This document shows, piece after piece, positions 43,928 to 52,868 of a stretch of 64,000 nt of DNA. The translations under genes and the position numbers were made by a program. The notes beneath the pieces were generated by a model. It had not been told where the DNA came from. It did not search any database and saw only the letters and a list, made by a program, of their open reading frames with translations. How positions within the stretch are numbered: the first letter of the stretch is position 1; each line of letters begins with the position of its first letter. The stretch comes from Microbulbifer pacificus (GTDB lineage Bacteria > Pseudomonadota > Gammaproteobacteria > Pseudomonadales > Cellvibrionaceae), in assembly GCF_033723955.1 (NCBI RefSeq), contig NZ_CP137555.1:372001-436000 (forward strand), written 5' to 3'.

Positions 43928-45366
43928 CGCGGCAGGCTCCCAACGTCGGCGCTGATCCACTTAACTTCGGTAAATTCCTCGGTACTGTAATGGCCACCGC
44001 TGCGGCCAACACCGGACAGGCCTACGCCGCCAATGGGTGCCAAGGCATTGCTCTGAAACGCGTGCATGCCGATGTGCACCGCACCGGACGCGATGCGCCG
44101 TGCCGCGTGCAGCCCCCACTGCAAGTTGTGGGTCAGCACTGCGGCGGAAAGCCCATAGTCGCTGTCGTTGGCAAATTCGATGGCCTGTTCGAGATCGTCC
44201 GCCGCCACCACACTGGTGACAGGGCCGAAGCTTTCCTCGCGCCAGGCACTGCAATTGCGCGGCGGTTCAAGCAGCACGGTCGGCTTCACCACCAGGCCGT
44301 GCATAACCTCGCCACCGGTGAGCAGTTCCGCCCCGCCAGCAACCGCCTCGCGCACATGTTCCAGTACTTTCTCCACCGCGCGCCCATTAATGAGCGGCCC
44401 GTAAACCGTGCGCTCATCGCGCAGATCACCCAGGTACAGGGATTCCGCTTCCGCTTTCAGCGCGGCGATAAACGGCTGGTAAATTTCCCGTTCAACCACG
44501 ATGCGCGAGTTCGCCATGCAGATCTGGCCGGCGTGGGTAAAAATACCCTGGGCCGCGATTTTCGCCGCCTGTTGCGGGTCGGCGTCGCGCAAGACCAGCA
44601 GCGCGCTCTTGCCACCGAGTTCCAGCTGCATACGGCGCATACGCCCCAATGCGGACTGCCCCACGGCAATGCCGGTATTGGTGGAGCCGGTGAGCGCAAT
44701 ACAGCGCACACCCGGATGATTGATCAACTCGGCACCGCACTCGGCACCGAAGCCGGTGACAACACTCACCGCCGCCGGAGGCACACCGGCATCCAGCAGC
44801 AAGCGGCCGAACGCCAGCGCCGTCAGCGGGGTTTCTTCGGAGGGTTTAATCACAAGGCTGTTGCCCGCTGCCAATGGAAAGGCACACATTTTTGTGAGCA
44901 GTGACAGCGGCGCATTGTAGGGAGACACGACCGCAACCACGCCGAGCGGTTCGCGGATCACCATGGAGATACGACGGGGATCGTCGTTGGGAAACGTCTC
45001 ACCATACAGCCGGCGCGCTTCGCCAGCCGCAGTGCGCAGGAGATCCACGGTATAGGCGATTTCGCCCCGCGCCTTGGTAATGGTGGAGCCGCTTTCGTCG
45101 ATCAGCGTATCCAGAAATCGTGCATGGCCTTCCCGGGCCACCAGGTCTGCCGCGCGCAACAGCGCCGCTTCCCGCTCTGCCGGGCGCAGGCGATACCAGT
45201 CATCGAAGCCACGGGCTGCCGCCCTTACTGCGCGGTCCACATCGGTGGCGCCGGCGCGCGGCACCTGCCCAACTATACTTCCGGTCGCCGGAGCAATGAC
45301 GTCGAAGGTGGCATCGCTCGCCGCAGATACCGCCTCACCCCCGATCAGCATCTTTGTGGTTTCCAT
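43924..45366 (-). CDS. Aldehyde dehydrogenase, copy 2
   Basis: A 480-residue aldehyde dehydrogenase of the benzaldehyde/salicylaldehyde/vanillin type. SPYNAPLSLLTKMCAFPLAAG is the cofactor loop, Glu in LELGGKSALLV near residue 250 and Cys in HAGQICMANSR near residue 284 are catalytic. It ends over the start of the alpha/beta hydrolase gene. It begins six bases after the acyl-CoA-dehydrogenase-like gene stop, so these are one transcript. An aldehyde from side-chain or phytol oxidation is a possible substrate. Confidence 0.93.
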   Translation of the reverse strand: METTKMLIGGEAVSAASDATFDVIAPATGSIVGQVPRAGATDVDRAVRAAARGFDDWYRLRPAEREAALLRAADLVAREGHARFLDTLIDESGSTITKARGEIAYTVDLLRTAAGEARRLYGETFPNDDPRRISMVIREPLGVVAVVSPYNAPLSLLTKMCAFPLAAGNSLVIKPSEETPLTALAFGRLLLDAGVPPAAVSVVTGFGAECGAELINHPGVRCIALTGSTNTGIAVGQSALGRMRRMQLELGGKSALLVLRDADPQQAAKIAAQGIFTHAGQICMANSRIVVEREIYQPFIAALKAEAESLYLGDLRDERTVYGPLINGRAVEKVLEHVREAVAGGAELLTGGEVMHGLVVKPTVLLEPPRNCSAWREESFGPVTSVVAADDLEQAIEFANDSDYGLSAAVLTHNLQWGLHAARRIASGAVHIGMHAFQSNALAPIGGVGLSGVGRSGGHYSTEEFTEVKWISADVGSLPR

Positions 45367-45372
45367 GTCGGC

Positions 45373-46659
45373 TCAGCCTGGCTCTTTTTCTGCAGCTTTA
45401 TCTGCAACACCAAACAGGTTCTGCTCAGCGCCCTCCACTTCCATCTGCGCCGCCATCAAACGGCCGCGTTCAGCGGGAAACGCCTGCACTATGCCCATGG
45501 TCAGTTCACGCAGGAAACGGGCGGGATCACCCATGGTGCCGGAGGTACCGCTGGCCTTGAGCGCGTTGGCGGCAATGCTGAAACCGCACTCCGCCACCAC
45601 ACCCTTGCACAGGCGCCACTGCTTGATCACTTCATTTTTGGGCGCAATCGGCGGCTCGCTGGTTTCCAGCTGCAACTGGCGGCGCAGCCACAGGATGGAG
45701 GTTTGCAGATCAACCATCATCTTGCCGATCAGCTCCTGCTGATAGGGCGCGGTGCCGATGGGCTTGCCGGTGTCGGCGAATTTTTTCTCGGTCAGATGAT
45801 GCAGCACATTCTGGTAGGCCGTGTGTGCGGCACCGGCATAACCGCACACCGCCGCCATCTGGTTGCCGACAAAACTGCCGCGGCTCATCTGCATGCAGCG
45901 GGTAAAGGCACCGGGAATGGCCAGCGCCAGTTCATCCGGCACAAAATAATTTTCCAGCACGATGCCGCCAGAACTGGTACCGCGCATGCCGATCGCATCC
46001 CAGGGTGCACGCGGGCGCACGCCCTCGCCATCGCGATCCACAAAAAAAGTACAGAGCCCTTCCGCGGTGTCGTAACCGGCGAGACTCGCGGTTACCAGGT
46101 ATTTGTCCGCAACACCGGTGCCGGTGCCGAAGGATTTCACCCCGTTCAGCAGGTAACCGCCATCGACCTTGCGCGCCTCGGTACTGATGGTGACTGCGGC
46201 CTTTTCCGACTTCACCGACTCACTGGCGAAATTCGCAAACCAGAAACCGTCACGCCCCATGCCGTAAAGCACGCTCTCGGCGAAGCGGCGCACCACCGGT
46301 GCTTCTTCGTCGTTGAACAATCCGGCTTCCAGTGCTTCCATTGCCAGCAGGCCACGGGATGCGGCGCTGCAATGGAAGAAGAACGCCAGCGCCGTTGACG
46401 GGCAGGCAGAACCGAGGGCAAAGCAGGCCGCCGCGAGATCGCGCAAGCCGCCGCCAAGACCGCCGTATTCGGTGGGGATAATCAGGCCGAGCAAGCCCGC
46501 TTCACTGAAGTGGCGCACGTGCGGCATATGAAACTGGGCGTTGGCATCCACCTCGCGTGCGACTGCCCGCACGGCCGACAATACCGACTCCACCACTTCC
46601 GCGCGGGCGCGTTCCGCCTCGCTCATATCCTCGAGCAGTACTTCACCGGTCAGTTTCAT
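45373..46659 (-). CDS. Acyl-CoA dehydrogenase-fold flavoprotein, possible two-component monooxygenase
   Basis: A 428-residue protein of the acyl-CoA dehydrogenase fold (LGLIIPTEYGGLGGGLRDLAA near residue 53, LLNGVKSFGTGTGVADKYL near residue 170). The usual C-terminal glutamate segment is not seen; instead the end reads DPARFLRELTMGIVQAFPAE, as in reduced-flavin monooxygenases such as DszC. A flavin reductase in the window (57076) could serve it. It lies directly after the second RCCR-like gene, making oxidation of a linear tetrapyrrole or its fragments a reasonable guess. True dehydrogenase activity remains possible. Confidence 0.85.
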   Translation of the reverse strand: MKLTGEVLLEDMSEAERARAEVVESVLSAVRAVAREVDANAQFHMPHVRHFSEAGLLGLIIPTEYGGLGGGLRDLAAACFALGSACPSTALAFFFHCSAASRGLLAMEALEAGLFNDEEAPVVRRFAESVLYGMGRDGFWFANFASESVKSEKAAVTISTEARKVDGGYLLNGVKSFGTGTGVADKYLVTASLAGYDTAEGLCTFFVDRDGEGVRPRAPWDAIGMRGTSSGGIVLENYFVPDELALAIPGAFTRCMQMSRGSFVGNQMAAVCGYAGAAHTAYQNVLHHLTEKKFADTGKPIGTAPYQQELIGKMMVDLQTSILWLRRQLQLETSEPPIAPKNEVIKQWRLCKGVVAECGFSIAANALKASGTSGTMGDPARFLRELTMGIVQAFPAERGRLMAAQMEVEGAEQNLFGVADKAAEKEPG

Positions 46660-46753
46660 AATTATCCCCTACCCGTTTTATCCTGTGCGCTCAGTACGAC
46701 ACCGGAGCGATCACTCCAGATACGATTTTCTACTCAACTCTTTCGAACAACAT

Positions 46754-47500
46754 TCAGGCGTTGTTTTTCAGCAGCGCCCGCAGCGCTTCGCTGCTGTCAC
46801 GGCCAATCAAGCCACTGATCTGATTCCAGACTTTATCCACCTGCGGATCGAAAACGATTTCGCGGTTGCGACGATCCCGCTCCGCCAGCGCGGCGCTGTC
46901 AACGGCTTCCAGCGCCTTTTCGCTCACGCCTTTTTCCAGCAGCGCGAACCAGTGATCCAGGTAGGCACTCACGGTGTCGTCGATCTTCGCGAACGCTTCC
47001 GGCGTGGCGCGGTGAACCAGCATCCATGGCGACATCACCGCCAGCTGGCGGATATCCAGCTGCGCGGTACTCAAACCTTCCATCGCGCGCGCGGCCTTGC
47101 AGGTCTCGGTCAGCGGGGTATACACCTCATCCATGTAGGCGAGGTTCGCACCGAGATCGAGGCGCGGCACCAGGTCGAGGTGAAAAGCGCAGTAGGGGCC
47201 ACCGCTCACGGAATCCAGGGTGAAATGCGGTACCGCACTTTCACCCGGGGTAAACGCAAACAGCATGTGGGAGTCGAGACCGATCTGCGGTACTACCAAT
47301 GCACAGGTGATCATCTGCTGCAGTCCGCCGCCGGAGTAGACCCGCACCTCACCTACCTTCCCCTGCGCCATCGGCGCGTGGCTTTCGAGTGTCATGTAAG
47401 GGCCGCCGTCTTCACCGGGGATCTCGGTAAGGCCGAGTTTTTCGATGAGCTGGTCGCGGGTTTTCTGTGCCAGTGCCTGGGGCAGTGAAGCTGCACTCAT
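46754..47500 (-). CDS. RCCR/ferredoxin-dependent bilin reductase-like protein 2
   Basis: A 248-residue protein sharing the RCCR layout with the 32198 protein but diverged. VPHFTLDSVSG (90-100) aligns with IPHLGMAFGTL there and with plant APNFVVELIQS; AYLDHWFAL (179-187) matches AYVDHWLSL; ERDRRNREIVFD (207-218) matches the RD...RR..IV..D block. The acid position of plant Glu154 is Asp96, and Asp218 matches the second active-site Asp. So unlike copy 1 it keeps both candidate proton donors, more like bilin reductases. It sits between the tandem nitrilase and the flavoprotein gene. Confidence 0.75.
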   Translation of the reverse strand: MSAASLPQALAQKTRDQLIEKLGLTEIPGEDGGPYMTLESHAPMAQGKVGEVRVYSGGGLQQMITCALVVPQIGLDSHMLFAFTPGESAVPHFTLDSVSGGPYCAFHLDLVPRLDLGANLAYMDEVYTPLTETCKAARAMEGLSTAQLDIRQLAVMSPWMLVHRATPEAFAKIDDTVSAYLDHWFALLEKGVSEKALEAVDSAALAERDRRNREIVFDPQVDKVWNQISGLIGRDSSEALRALLKNNA

Positions 47501-47649
47501 AACGGACTCCGGACGTATTTATTATGTTGGGATGTTGTGTTGAGACTGATTGTCGGCAAGTCGCGGCGGCGCCACATTGATAATTCTCAATAAGGCGCCA
47601 ACCAACAACGCACCAGGAAACCTAGGGTAAATTTACGCTCGCCCCGCGC

Positions 47650-49362
47650 TTAAACCGCGGTAATCGGGCCGCACAATTTCCACGGGCGATTGGTCACCAG
47701 ATCGGTATTGCGGGAGACTTCCTTGTTTTCCGCCGCTGCCGGGTACAGCGTTACCGCCAGCAGTTTCTCGCCGGCCGGCAGCACATGGAGTTCCGGCTGG
47801 CTCAGCAGGCCATCAAAGGGACGCTCCTTCCACTCTGTCAATACGGTGAAGTCCCGCTGCAGTGCAGTAGCAAACCCCTGCCCCAACGGCGAGCCGATGG
47901 CCGCGGCGAGCAGGTTGATGCGGTTCTCCGCCGAGCGCTCCAGCAAACCGGTGCGCAATTCCCAGGCCTCCATGGGCTCCAGTGGCACCACCGCGGTATC
48001 CACGCCGGCCATCGCCAGCAGGCGGAAGCTCTCCGGATAAATACTGTCGTCGGAGGTCATCACCGCAATGCGGCCGAATGGCAGCTCCAGGGTTTTGAAT
48101 TCATCCACCGGTGCCGACCACGCAAAGCGCACGCTGCGGTGCACCTGTGCCTGGGCGAGCAACACGCCCTCGGCACCGATCACCAGCGCGCAGTAACGGG
48201 GTTCTCCATCCTCACCGCGCAGCGGCAGTGACGTGGAAACAAAGCTTCCACCCTCACAACACTGGCGCAGGGTTTCGACCACCTCGCCGGCGAAATCCAG
48301 TGCGGCCGGCAAGTCTGCGGCAATGGTGTCCGCATCTAGCAGCGGCGGTACCGCCACAAGCCTGGCGCCGCCGGCGATGGCCTGCGGCACCAGGGACGCG
48401 GCTTCGCGCAAACCTTCACGACCAACCGCCATCGGATCGACTACCGCGGCGGCGAGCTCCGCAGCACCCTTCCACTGGGGATAGGGCTGGTTCGCCGGGT
48501 CCTGGGAAATCGCCTGGTACAGTTCCGGACGCCGGCTGGCGATCACGTCGGTACCGTCGGCACGACGCTTGTAATCCGCCTGCGACGGGTCGATATCCGC
48601 AAAAACCACTTCCTCACGGTCCATGGACGCGCAGGCCAAAACCGTGCCGTCTGGCGCAACGATCTGGCTCTCGCCCGCACCACTCAGAAACTTCAGCGGA
48701 ATACCGGTGGCTTCACTGACCGGCACCAGGATCGGTTCTGGCACCAGCGGCCCAACCTTGTTGGCCGCGACGATAAATACACGACTCTCCGGTGCACGTA
48801 CTGGTACGTGCAGCGAGCCTTCATCGCTGGCAAAGGAGTTCAGGCTGTTACATAAAATTTGCGCGCCACGCAGCGCCAGGGTACGGGGCGGCTCGTTGAT
48901 CACGCCATCCATGCAGGCGTAGAGACCGAGTCGCCCCAGCGGTGTCTCCACCACCGGCCCGGGCGCATGCGCAGACTCAAGGAAATCGTTTTCATGGCCG
49001 ATGTAGATCTGCTTGGTGTTGTCGCCAATCAACTGCCCCTGCGGAGAATACAGCAGGCTGGAGCCGGTCACCGTGCCGTTATCGCGCACCACGGTGCAAT
49101 TAACCACCACATGCACACTGAGCTCCCGCGCCTTTTTGGCCACCGCCGCCAGGAAGGGGCCGTCCAGGGTCACCGATACCGCGGCGCAGTGTTCCTGGCT
49201 GTCATACCACGACAGGTGATTGCAGAATTCCGGCAGTACGACCAGGTCCGGCTTGCCCTCAGCCGCCTTGTCCAGCATGCGCAGTACCGTAGCCAGGTTG
49301 GCATCCACATCGGTACCCACATGGAATTGCGCCGCCGCCACGCGAATGGTGTTGTTGCTCAT
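47650..49362 (-). CDS. Tandem carbon-nitrogen hydrolase (nitrilase superfamily), copy 2
   Basis: A 570-residue paralogue of the 28095 enzyme. The first domain has Glu45 (VLPEFCNH), Lys117 (GDNTKQIYIG) and Cys150 (GLYACMDG). In the second domain the Glu position is AVPPLLDAD and the Cys position reads AVMTSDDS, so it is catalytically dead by sequence. The ATG at 49362 with GGAGG ten bases upstream is preferred to the TTG at 49380. It is the first gene of the long minus-strand operon behind an operator copy. It probably hydrolyses an amide or carbamoyl group of a pathway intermediate. Confidence 0.9.
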   Translation of the reverse strand: MSNNTIRVAAAQFHVGTDVDANLATVLRMLDKAAEGKPDLVVLPEFCNHLSWYDSQEHCAAVSVTLDGPFLAAVAKKARELSVHVVVNCTVVRDNGTVTGSSLLYSPQGQLIGDNTKQIYIGHENDFLESAHAPGPVVETPLGRLGLYACMDGVINEPPRTLALRGAQILCNSLNSFASDEGSLHVPVRAPESRVFIVAANKVGPLVPEPILVPVSEATGIPLKFLSGAGESQIVAPDGTVLACASMDREEVVFADIDPSQADYKRRADGTDVIASRRPELYQAISQDPANQPYPQWKGAAELAAAVVDPMAVGREGLREAASLVPQAIAGGARLVAVPPLLDADTIAADLPAALDFAGEVVETLRQCCEGGSFVSTSLPLRGEDGEPRYCALVIGAEGVLLAQAQVHRSVRFAWSAPVDEFKTLELPFGRIAVMTSDDSIYPESFRLLAMAGVDTAVVPLEPMEAWELRTGLLERSAENRINLLAAAIGSPLGQGFATALQRDFTVLTEWKERPFDGLLSQPELHVLPAGEKLLAVTLYPAAAENKEVSRNTDLVTNRPWKLCGPITAV

Positions 49363-49448
49363 TTTGCGATCTACCTCCAAGACGGCCTCACCCTCCGTAT
49401 GTGGGAAGCCTTTCTGATTGTTATCGGGTCATTTGTTATAAACTACTA

Positions 49449-49468
49449 TCATTATATCTTTTCAACAA
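49449..49468. promoter_or_regulatory. Putative regulon operator, copy F
   Basis: TCATTATATCTTTTCAACAA matches the motif at 14 of 20 positions and lies between the divergent long operon (starting with nitrilase copy 2) and the MFS gene. Confidence 0.55.
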
Positions 49469-49559
49469 GAATCCAAATAAGATCCGGTGACGTAATAACG
49501 ACACAAAGTTCGCGCCAGACAAGAAAAACGCATTTACGGATCATCAGGGAGACACTGCC

Positions 49560-50876
49560 ATGACCACTCAACAGGAACGCTGGTTCCGCGCGGAAAACGT
49601 GACTGTTCCGAATGTGCTGACATTCTACTTCGCCTGCCTCACCGCCATCATGTTCGCCTCCTTCATTCCCCAGAGCCAGCCATTCCTGCTGACAGAATTC
49701 CTCAATATCCCGCAGGAACGCCACGGCATGGTGAGCGGGCTGCTGAACTTCTGGGCCGAGATTGCCATCATCATTGCCGTCGCGATCTTTGGCCCGCTCT
49801 CCGACCGTTTCGGCCGTCGCCCGATTACCGGTATCGGTTTCCTACTGATGTCCGCAGGAATCGCGCTCTACCCCCACGCGAGCAATTTGGGCGAACTACT
49901 CATCATCCGCCTGATTTATGCGGTCGGACTGGCGGCGGTTACCACCACCATTGTCGCCCTGGTTGCGGACTATGTGCGGGACGAAAGTCGGGGCCTCGCC
50001 ACCGGCTTGCAAGGTGTGATGAACGGCGTCGGTGCCATGATTTGCGTGTTCCTGCTGCTGCAACTCCCGGCCATACTCCAGCGCGGCGGCGCCACCGCCC
50101 ATGAAGCGGGCATCCAGACCTACAGCATTGTGGCCGCGATATCCTTTATCACCGGGATTCTGATGCTGATCGGCCTCAAGCCCGGCAGCAGTCGCGCCCC
50201 CAGTGAGCACAGCGAAAGCCTGCTGAGCATCGCCCGCAACGGCCTGCGCGCCGCAAAGGACCCGCAAATCGCCCTCGCCTACGGCGCCTCATTTGTGGCG
50301 CGCGGCAACCTGATGATCGTGGGCACCTTCTTTTCCCTGTGGGTCACCAACTACGGCACCGCCGAGATGGGTATGAGCCCTGCGGACGCACTGGCCCGCG
50401 CGGGCATGTTTATCGCTATCGCCCAGGGATGCGCAACGCTCGCCGCACCCGTGTTCGGCATCATGGCCGACAAAATTACCCGCGTGCGCGCACTGATCAT
50501 CGCACTGCTGATCTCCGCCATCGGCTACGGCTCCACCATTTTCATCCACGACCCGTTCACCCCGGGGATGATCGTATGCGCCGTACTGATCGGCCTCGGG
50601 GAAATCGGCTGCATCATCACCAGTGGCGTACTCGTGGCCCAGCAGGCCCCGGAATCCCACCGCGGCGCGGTCATCGGATTCTTCACCCTGTCCGGTGCCG
50701 TGGGTATTCTGGCGGCGAGCGTCGTGGGCGGTTACCTGTTTGATACTTGGCGCGCTTCGGGGCCGTTTGTGTTTTTCAGTGTGGTGGCAACGCTGGTGCT
50801 GGTGTGGGCGATTGTTCTGGAACGGCGCTCTGCGAGTGGTGAAGCGCGGACGCAATTGGTCGGTGAAACTGCGTAA
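49560..50876 (+). CDS. MFS transporter, copy C
   Basis: A 438-residue 12-segment transporter paralogous to the 30854 gene: FGPLSDRFGRRPITGIG near residue 79, LVADYVRDESRGLATG near residue 137, and GLRAAKDPQIALAYGASFVARGN in the central loop region. It is divergent from the nitrilase/RCCR-like operon with a shared operator between them and is followed by a good terminator, so it is a single-gene unit. It presumably takes up or expels a pathway compound; the substrate is unknown. Confidence 0.92.
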   Translation: MTTQQERWFRAENVTVPNVLTFYFACLTAIMFASFIPQSQPFLLTEFLNIPQERHGMVSGLLNFWAEIAIIIAVAIFGPLSDRFGRRPITGIGFLLMSAGIALYPHASNLGELLIIRLIYAVGLAAVTTTIVALVADYVRDESRGLATGLQGVMNGVGAMICVFLLLQLPAILQRGGATAHEAGIQTYSIVAAISFITGILMLIGLKPGSSRAPSEHSESLLSIARNGLRAAKDPQIALAYGASFVARGNLMIVGTFFSLWVTNYGTAEMGMSPADALARAGMFIAIAQGCATLAAPVFGIMADKITRVRALIIALLISAIGYGSTIFIHDPFTPGMIVCAVLIGLGEIGCIITSGVLVAQQAPESHRGAVIGFFTLSGAVGILAASVVGGYLFDTWRASGPFVFFSVVATLVLVWAIVLERRSASGEARTQLVGETA

Positions 50877-50899
50877 CCATCGCCGTTTTTACCAAGCAC

Positions 50900-50927
50900 A
50901 AAAAAGCCCGCTGCTGCGGGCTTTTTT
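50900..50927 (+). terminator. Rho-independent terminator after MFS copy C
   Basis: GCCCGC (50906-50911), loop TGCT, GCGGGC (50916-50921), with A-run before and T-run after; it could work in both directions. Confidence 0.9.
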
Positions 50928-51025
50928 ATTGGTGGCACTCTTTGAATGTGTCGAGCAATGGGATCAGGAAGTGACGAGCACGCAATAGCAGTGTCAGAAA
51001 ACGATTATCAGGGAGATACTGGAAT

Positions 51026-51703
51026 TTACTGTATCGCAGCGCTTACTGGACCCAAGCGACAGGTATCGCCGGACTGCGTCAATACATACAAGGTGGCGCA
51101 CAGACTAAACACAAATACCAGCTCCGCCATGTTGCCAACGCAAAAGCCCCAATCACGCCCGGCAGCCACGCCATTCAGCAGGAAAATCTGCAGCGCACCC
51201 GCAAATAGCCAGGGCCACTTCCCAGTGCGCCACAACCAGATCCCGGCAATCACTACCAACAAGTTGACCGCGATGGTGGCAAATGGCGGCTGGGCAACAC
51301 TGGCCACAAGGCGCGGGTAATAGTCTGCGCGGACCAGCTCAAGGGATGCGAGATCAAAGACATATCCCGCGATAACGGCTACAGCGGCAAGCAGGCAGGC
51401 AATCGGCGGCAGCCAGTAGCGCACGCGCGCACTTTTTACCCTGCCCTGCAAAACACAGGCAACAAACACCAATAGCCAGGGCAACACCAGGGCATGCACC
51501 CAGAAGCGCAGCGTGCTTAACAAGAGGTAGCTCGGCGATTCGACTAGTATTGGGCCTAGCGCGATCACCAGGTTGTCGAATGTCAGCGCCAATAATAGAC
51601 AGCGCAGGAACCAGCTCGGGAAACCCACGGCTGGCTGCCGCCAACTCCACACAAACAGACTAAGGTGCGACAAAGCGAGTGCGACAAACAAAAAGCTGAG
51701 CAT
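51026..51703 (-). CDS. Uncharacterised seven-segment membrane protein
   Basis: A 225-residue very hydrophobic protein with about seven membrane segments, beginning MLSFLFVALALSHLSLFVW. Histidines and tryptophans occur in the first and third segments (LSHLSL, FWVHALVLPW), but I do not recognise the family. A GGAG site lies just before the ATG. It lies downstream of the exported alpha/beta hydrolase gene on the same strand, with a hairpin between them, so a functional link is possible but weak. Confidence 0.8.
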   Translation of the reverse strand: MLSFLFVALALSHLSLFVWSWRQPAVGFPSWFLRCLLLALTFDNLVIALGPILVESPSYLLLSTLRFWVHALVLPWLLVFVACVLQGRVKSARVRYWLPPIACLLAAVAVIAGYVFDLASLELVRADYYPRLVASVAQPPFATIAVNLLVVIAGIWLWRTGKWPWLFAGALQIFLLNGVAAGRDWGFCVGNMAELVFVFSLCATLYVLTQSGDTCRLGPVSAAIQ

Positions 51704-51728
51704 GGGCTCCCCTATTTCCAGACATAAA

Positions 51729-51754
51729 CACGCCGGCCCTTGCGAACCGGCGTG
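51729..51754 (-). terminator. Hairpin after the alpha/beta hydrolase gene
   Basis: CACGCCGG (51729-51736) and CCGGCGTG (51747-51754) form an eight-base stem. On the minus strand it is followed only by TTTATG, so termination may be partial. Confidence 0.5.
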
Positions 51755-51774
51755 GCACTACACAGACTTCAAAT

Positions 51775-52524
51775 TTAATTCAGAAGTGTGGCGATTTCCT
51801 GCTCGACAATGGCCTGCTGAGCGTCCCGGCTGATCAGCGCGGGATTGTCGTCACTCTGCAGGGTATCTGAGTAATAGAACTGGGTATGGTTGCCACCCTC
51901 GATACGTACATATTTTGTATGGGCCGGCAGCCTGGCCTTGCTGTCCTCGATATCCTGCTCGGTGGTCAGACCATCGACAGCCCCCCATATCGAGGTAATG
52001 GGGATATCTAGCGTCGCCAGATTGGCAAGATCCTGGGGGTAGGCCGCAAGCAGGAAAAGAGCATCAACCAGATCCCAGGAAGCGCGGTGGATATTCACAT
52101 AGTCAGCAGCAACGACACCACCCAATGAGTGGCCACCGATCACCCAGCCGTTGACATCACCCTTCCAGTACAACTTTACATAGTCCGCATAATTACTTCC
52201 AAGCAGCCCCAGGTTAAAGGGCGGAGTTACCACTGCAGCGCGATAACCGAGGTCAGCAAAGTGGCGAGCGAGTGGCGCATAAGCGCGGGGGTCTACGAAA
52301 GCGCCCGGATAAATAATTAACCCTTTAGAAGAGACCGGCTGGGCGGGCTGGAAACCGAAAAACAGGGAGACACCGACCCAGTCGCGTTTCTGGAATACTT
52401 TCACCAATGGCGATGACGTCATGGCCGCGTCTACCTCAGCCTGGGCATCCGCATTGGCGGTAGCGTGGTACATAAATGTTGCGGCAATCAATGCCGCCAT
52501 CTTCACAAGTCTGATTAGCCTCAT
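51775..52524 (-). CDS. Exported alpha/beta hydrolase (possible pigment esterase)
   Basis: A 249-residue serine hydrolase with an N-terminal signal peptide (cut likely near ATANA, residue 25). The oxyanion strand is GLIIYPGAFVDPRAYAPLA, the nucleophile elbow GGHSLGGVVAADY, the acid region SIWGAVDGLT and a late GGNHTQF histidine; this is the alpha/beta hydrolase layout of dienelactone hydrolase/lipase type. Plant chlorophyllase has a similar elbow (GHSRGG). An operator copy lies upstream, so in this regulon a periplasmic enzyme removing phytol or the methyl ester from chlorophyll is a testable idea, not an established role. Confidence 0.88.
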   Translation of the reverse strand: MRLIRLVKMAALIAATFMYHATANADAQAEVDAAMTSSPLVKVFQKRDWVGVSLFFGFQPAQPVSSKGLIIYPGAFVDPRAYAPLARHFADLGYRAAVVTPPFNLGLLGSNYADYVKLYWKGDVNGWVIGGHSLGGVVAADYVNIHRASWDLVDALFLLAAYPQDLANLATLDIPITSIWGAVDGLTTEQDIEDSKARLPAHTKYVRIEGGNHTQFYYSDTLQSDDNPALISRDAQQAIVEQEIATLLN

Positions 52525-52868
52525 GGCTTTCTCCCGAATGGTTGTAGTGGATCAGGGTTCTGGCCAGCCGATGCCCAACCGCACGGACGCCCTCCCCCGG
52601 GCGCACCAACGCAGGACCACAAAGCAACAACCTTCGGCGACGTCTGCCAGACAGCAACGCCATTTTAAAAGCATAAACACATAACGTTATATTAATATAT
52701 CTTTATGCGTTTTCTTTATAGTGTGCAACTGCAAGTGACTGCAATAGCGAATTGCAGTCATTGGAAAAACAATGGCGGAATTTTCACCACCGGAGAATCA
52801 TTCTGTGAAGCAGTCTGCTTACCGCCTGCCGGGGAGCAGACGGCGGGGAGAGTTGATGGGGAATGGCG
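52525..52868. other. Intergenic region upstream of the exported hydrolase
   Basis: The 344-base gap holds an operator copy at 52692 and promoter-like AT-rich sequence. I see no credible gene; short open frames here lack ribosome sites. Confidence 0.65.
52692..52711. promoter_or_regulatory. Putative regulon operator, copy G
   Basis: TTAATATATCTTTATGCGTT matches the left half and centre of the motif (14 of 20 positions). It lies about 170 bases upstream of the exported hydrolase. Confidence 0.52.

Noticed and set aside
47575..47596. Further operator copy at ATTGATAATTCTCAAT
   Set aside because: Only five-base arms and no ATATCTTT core; it lies inside the operon upstream of the second RCCR-like gene, so evidence is too weak to list.
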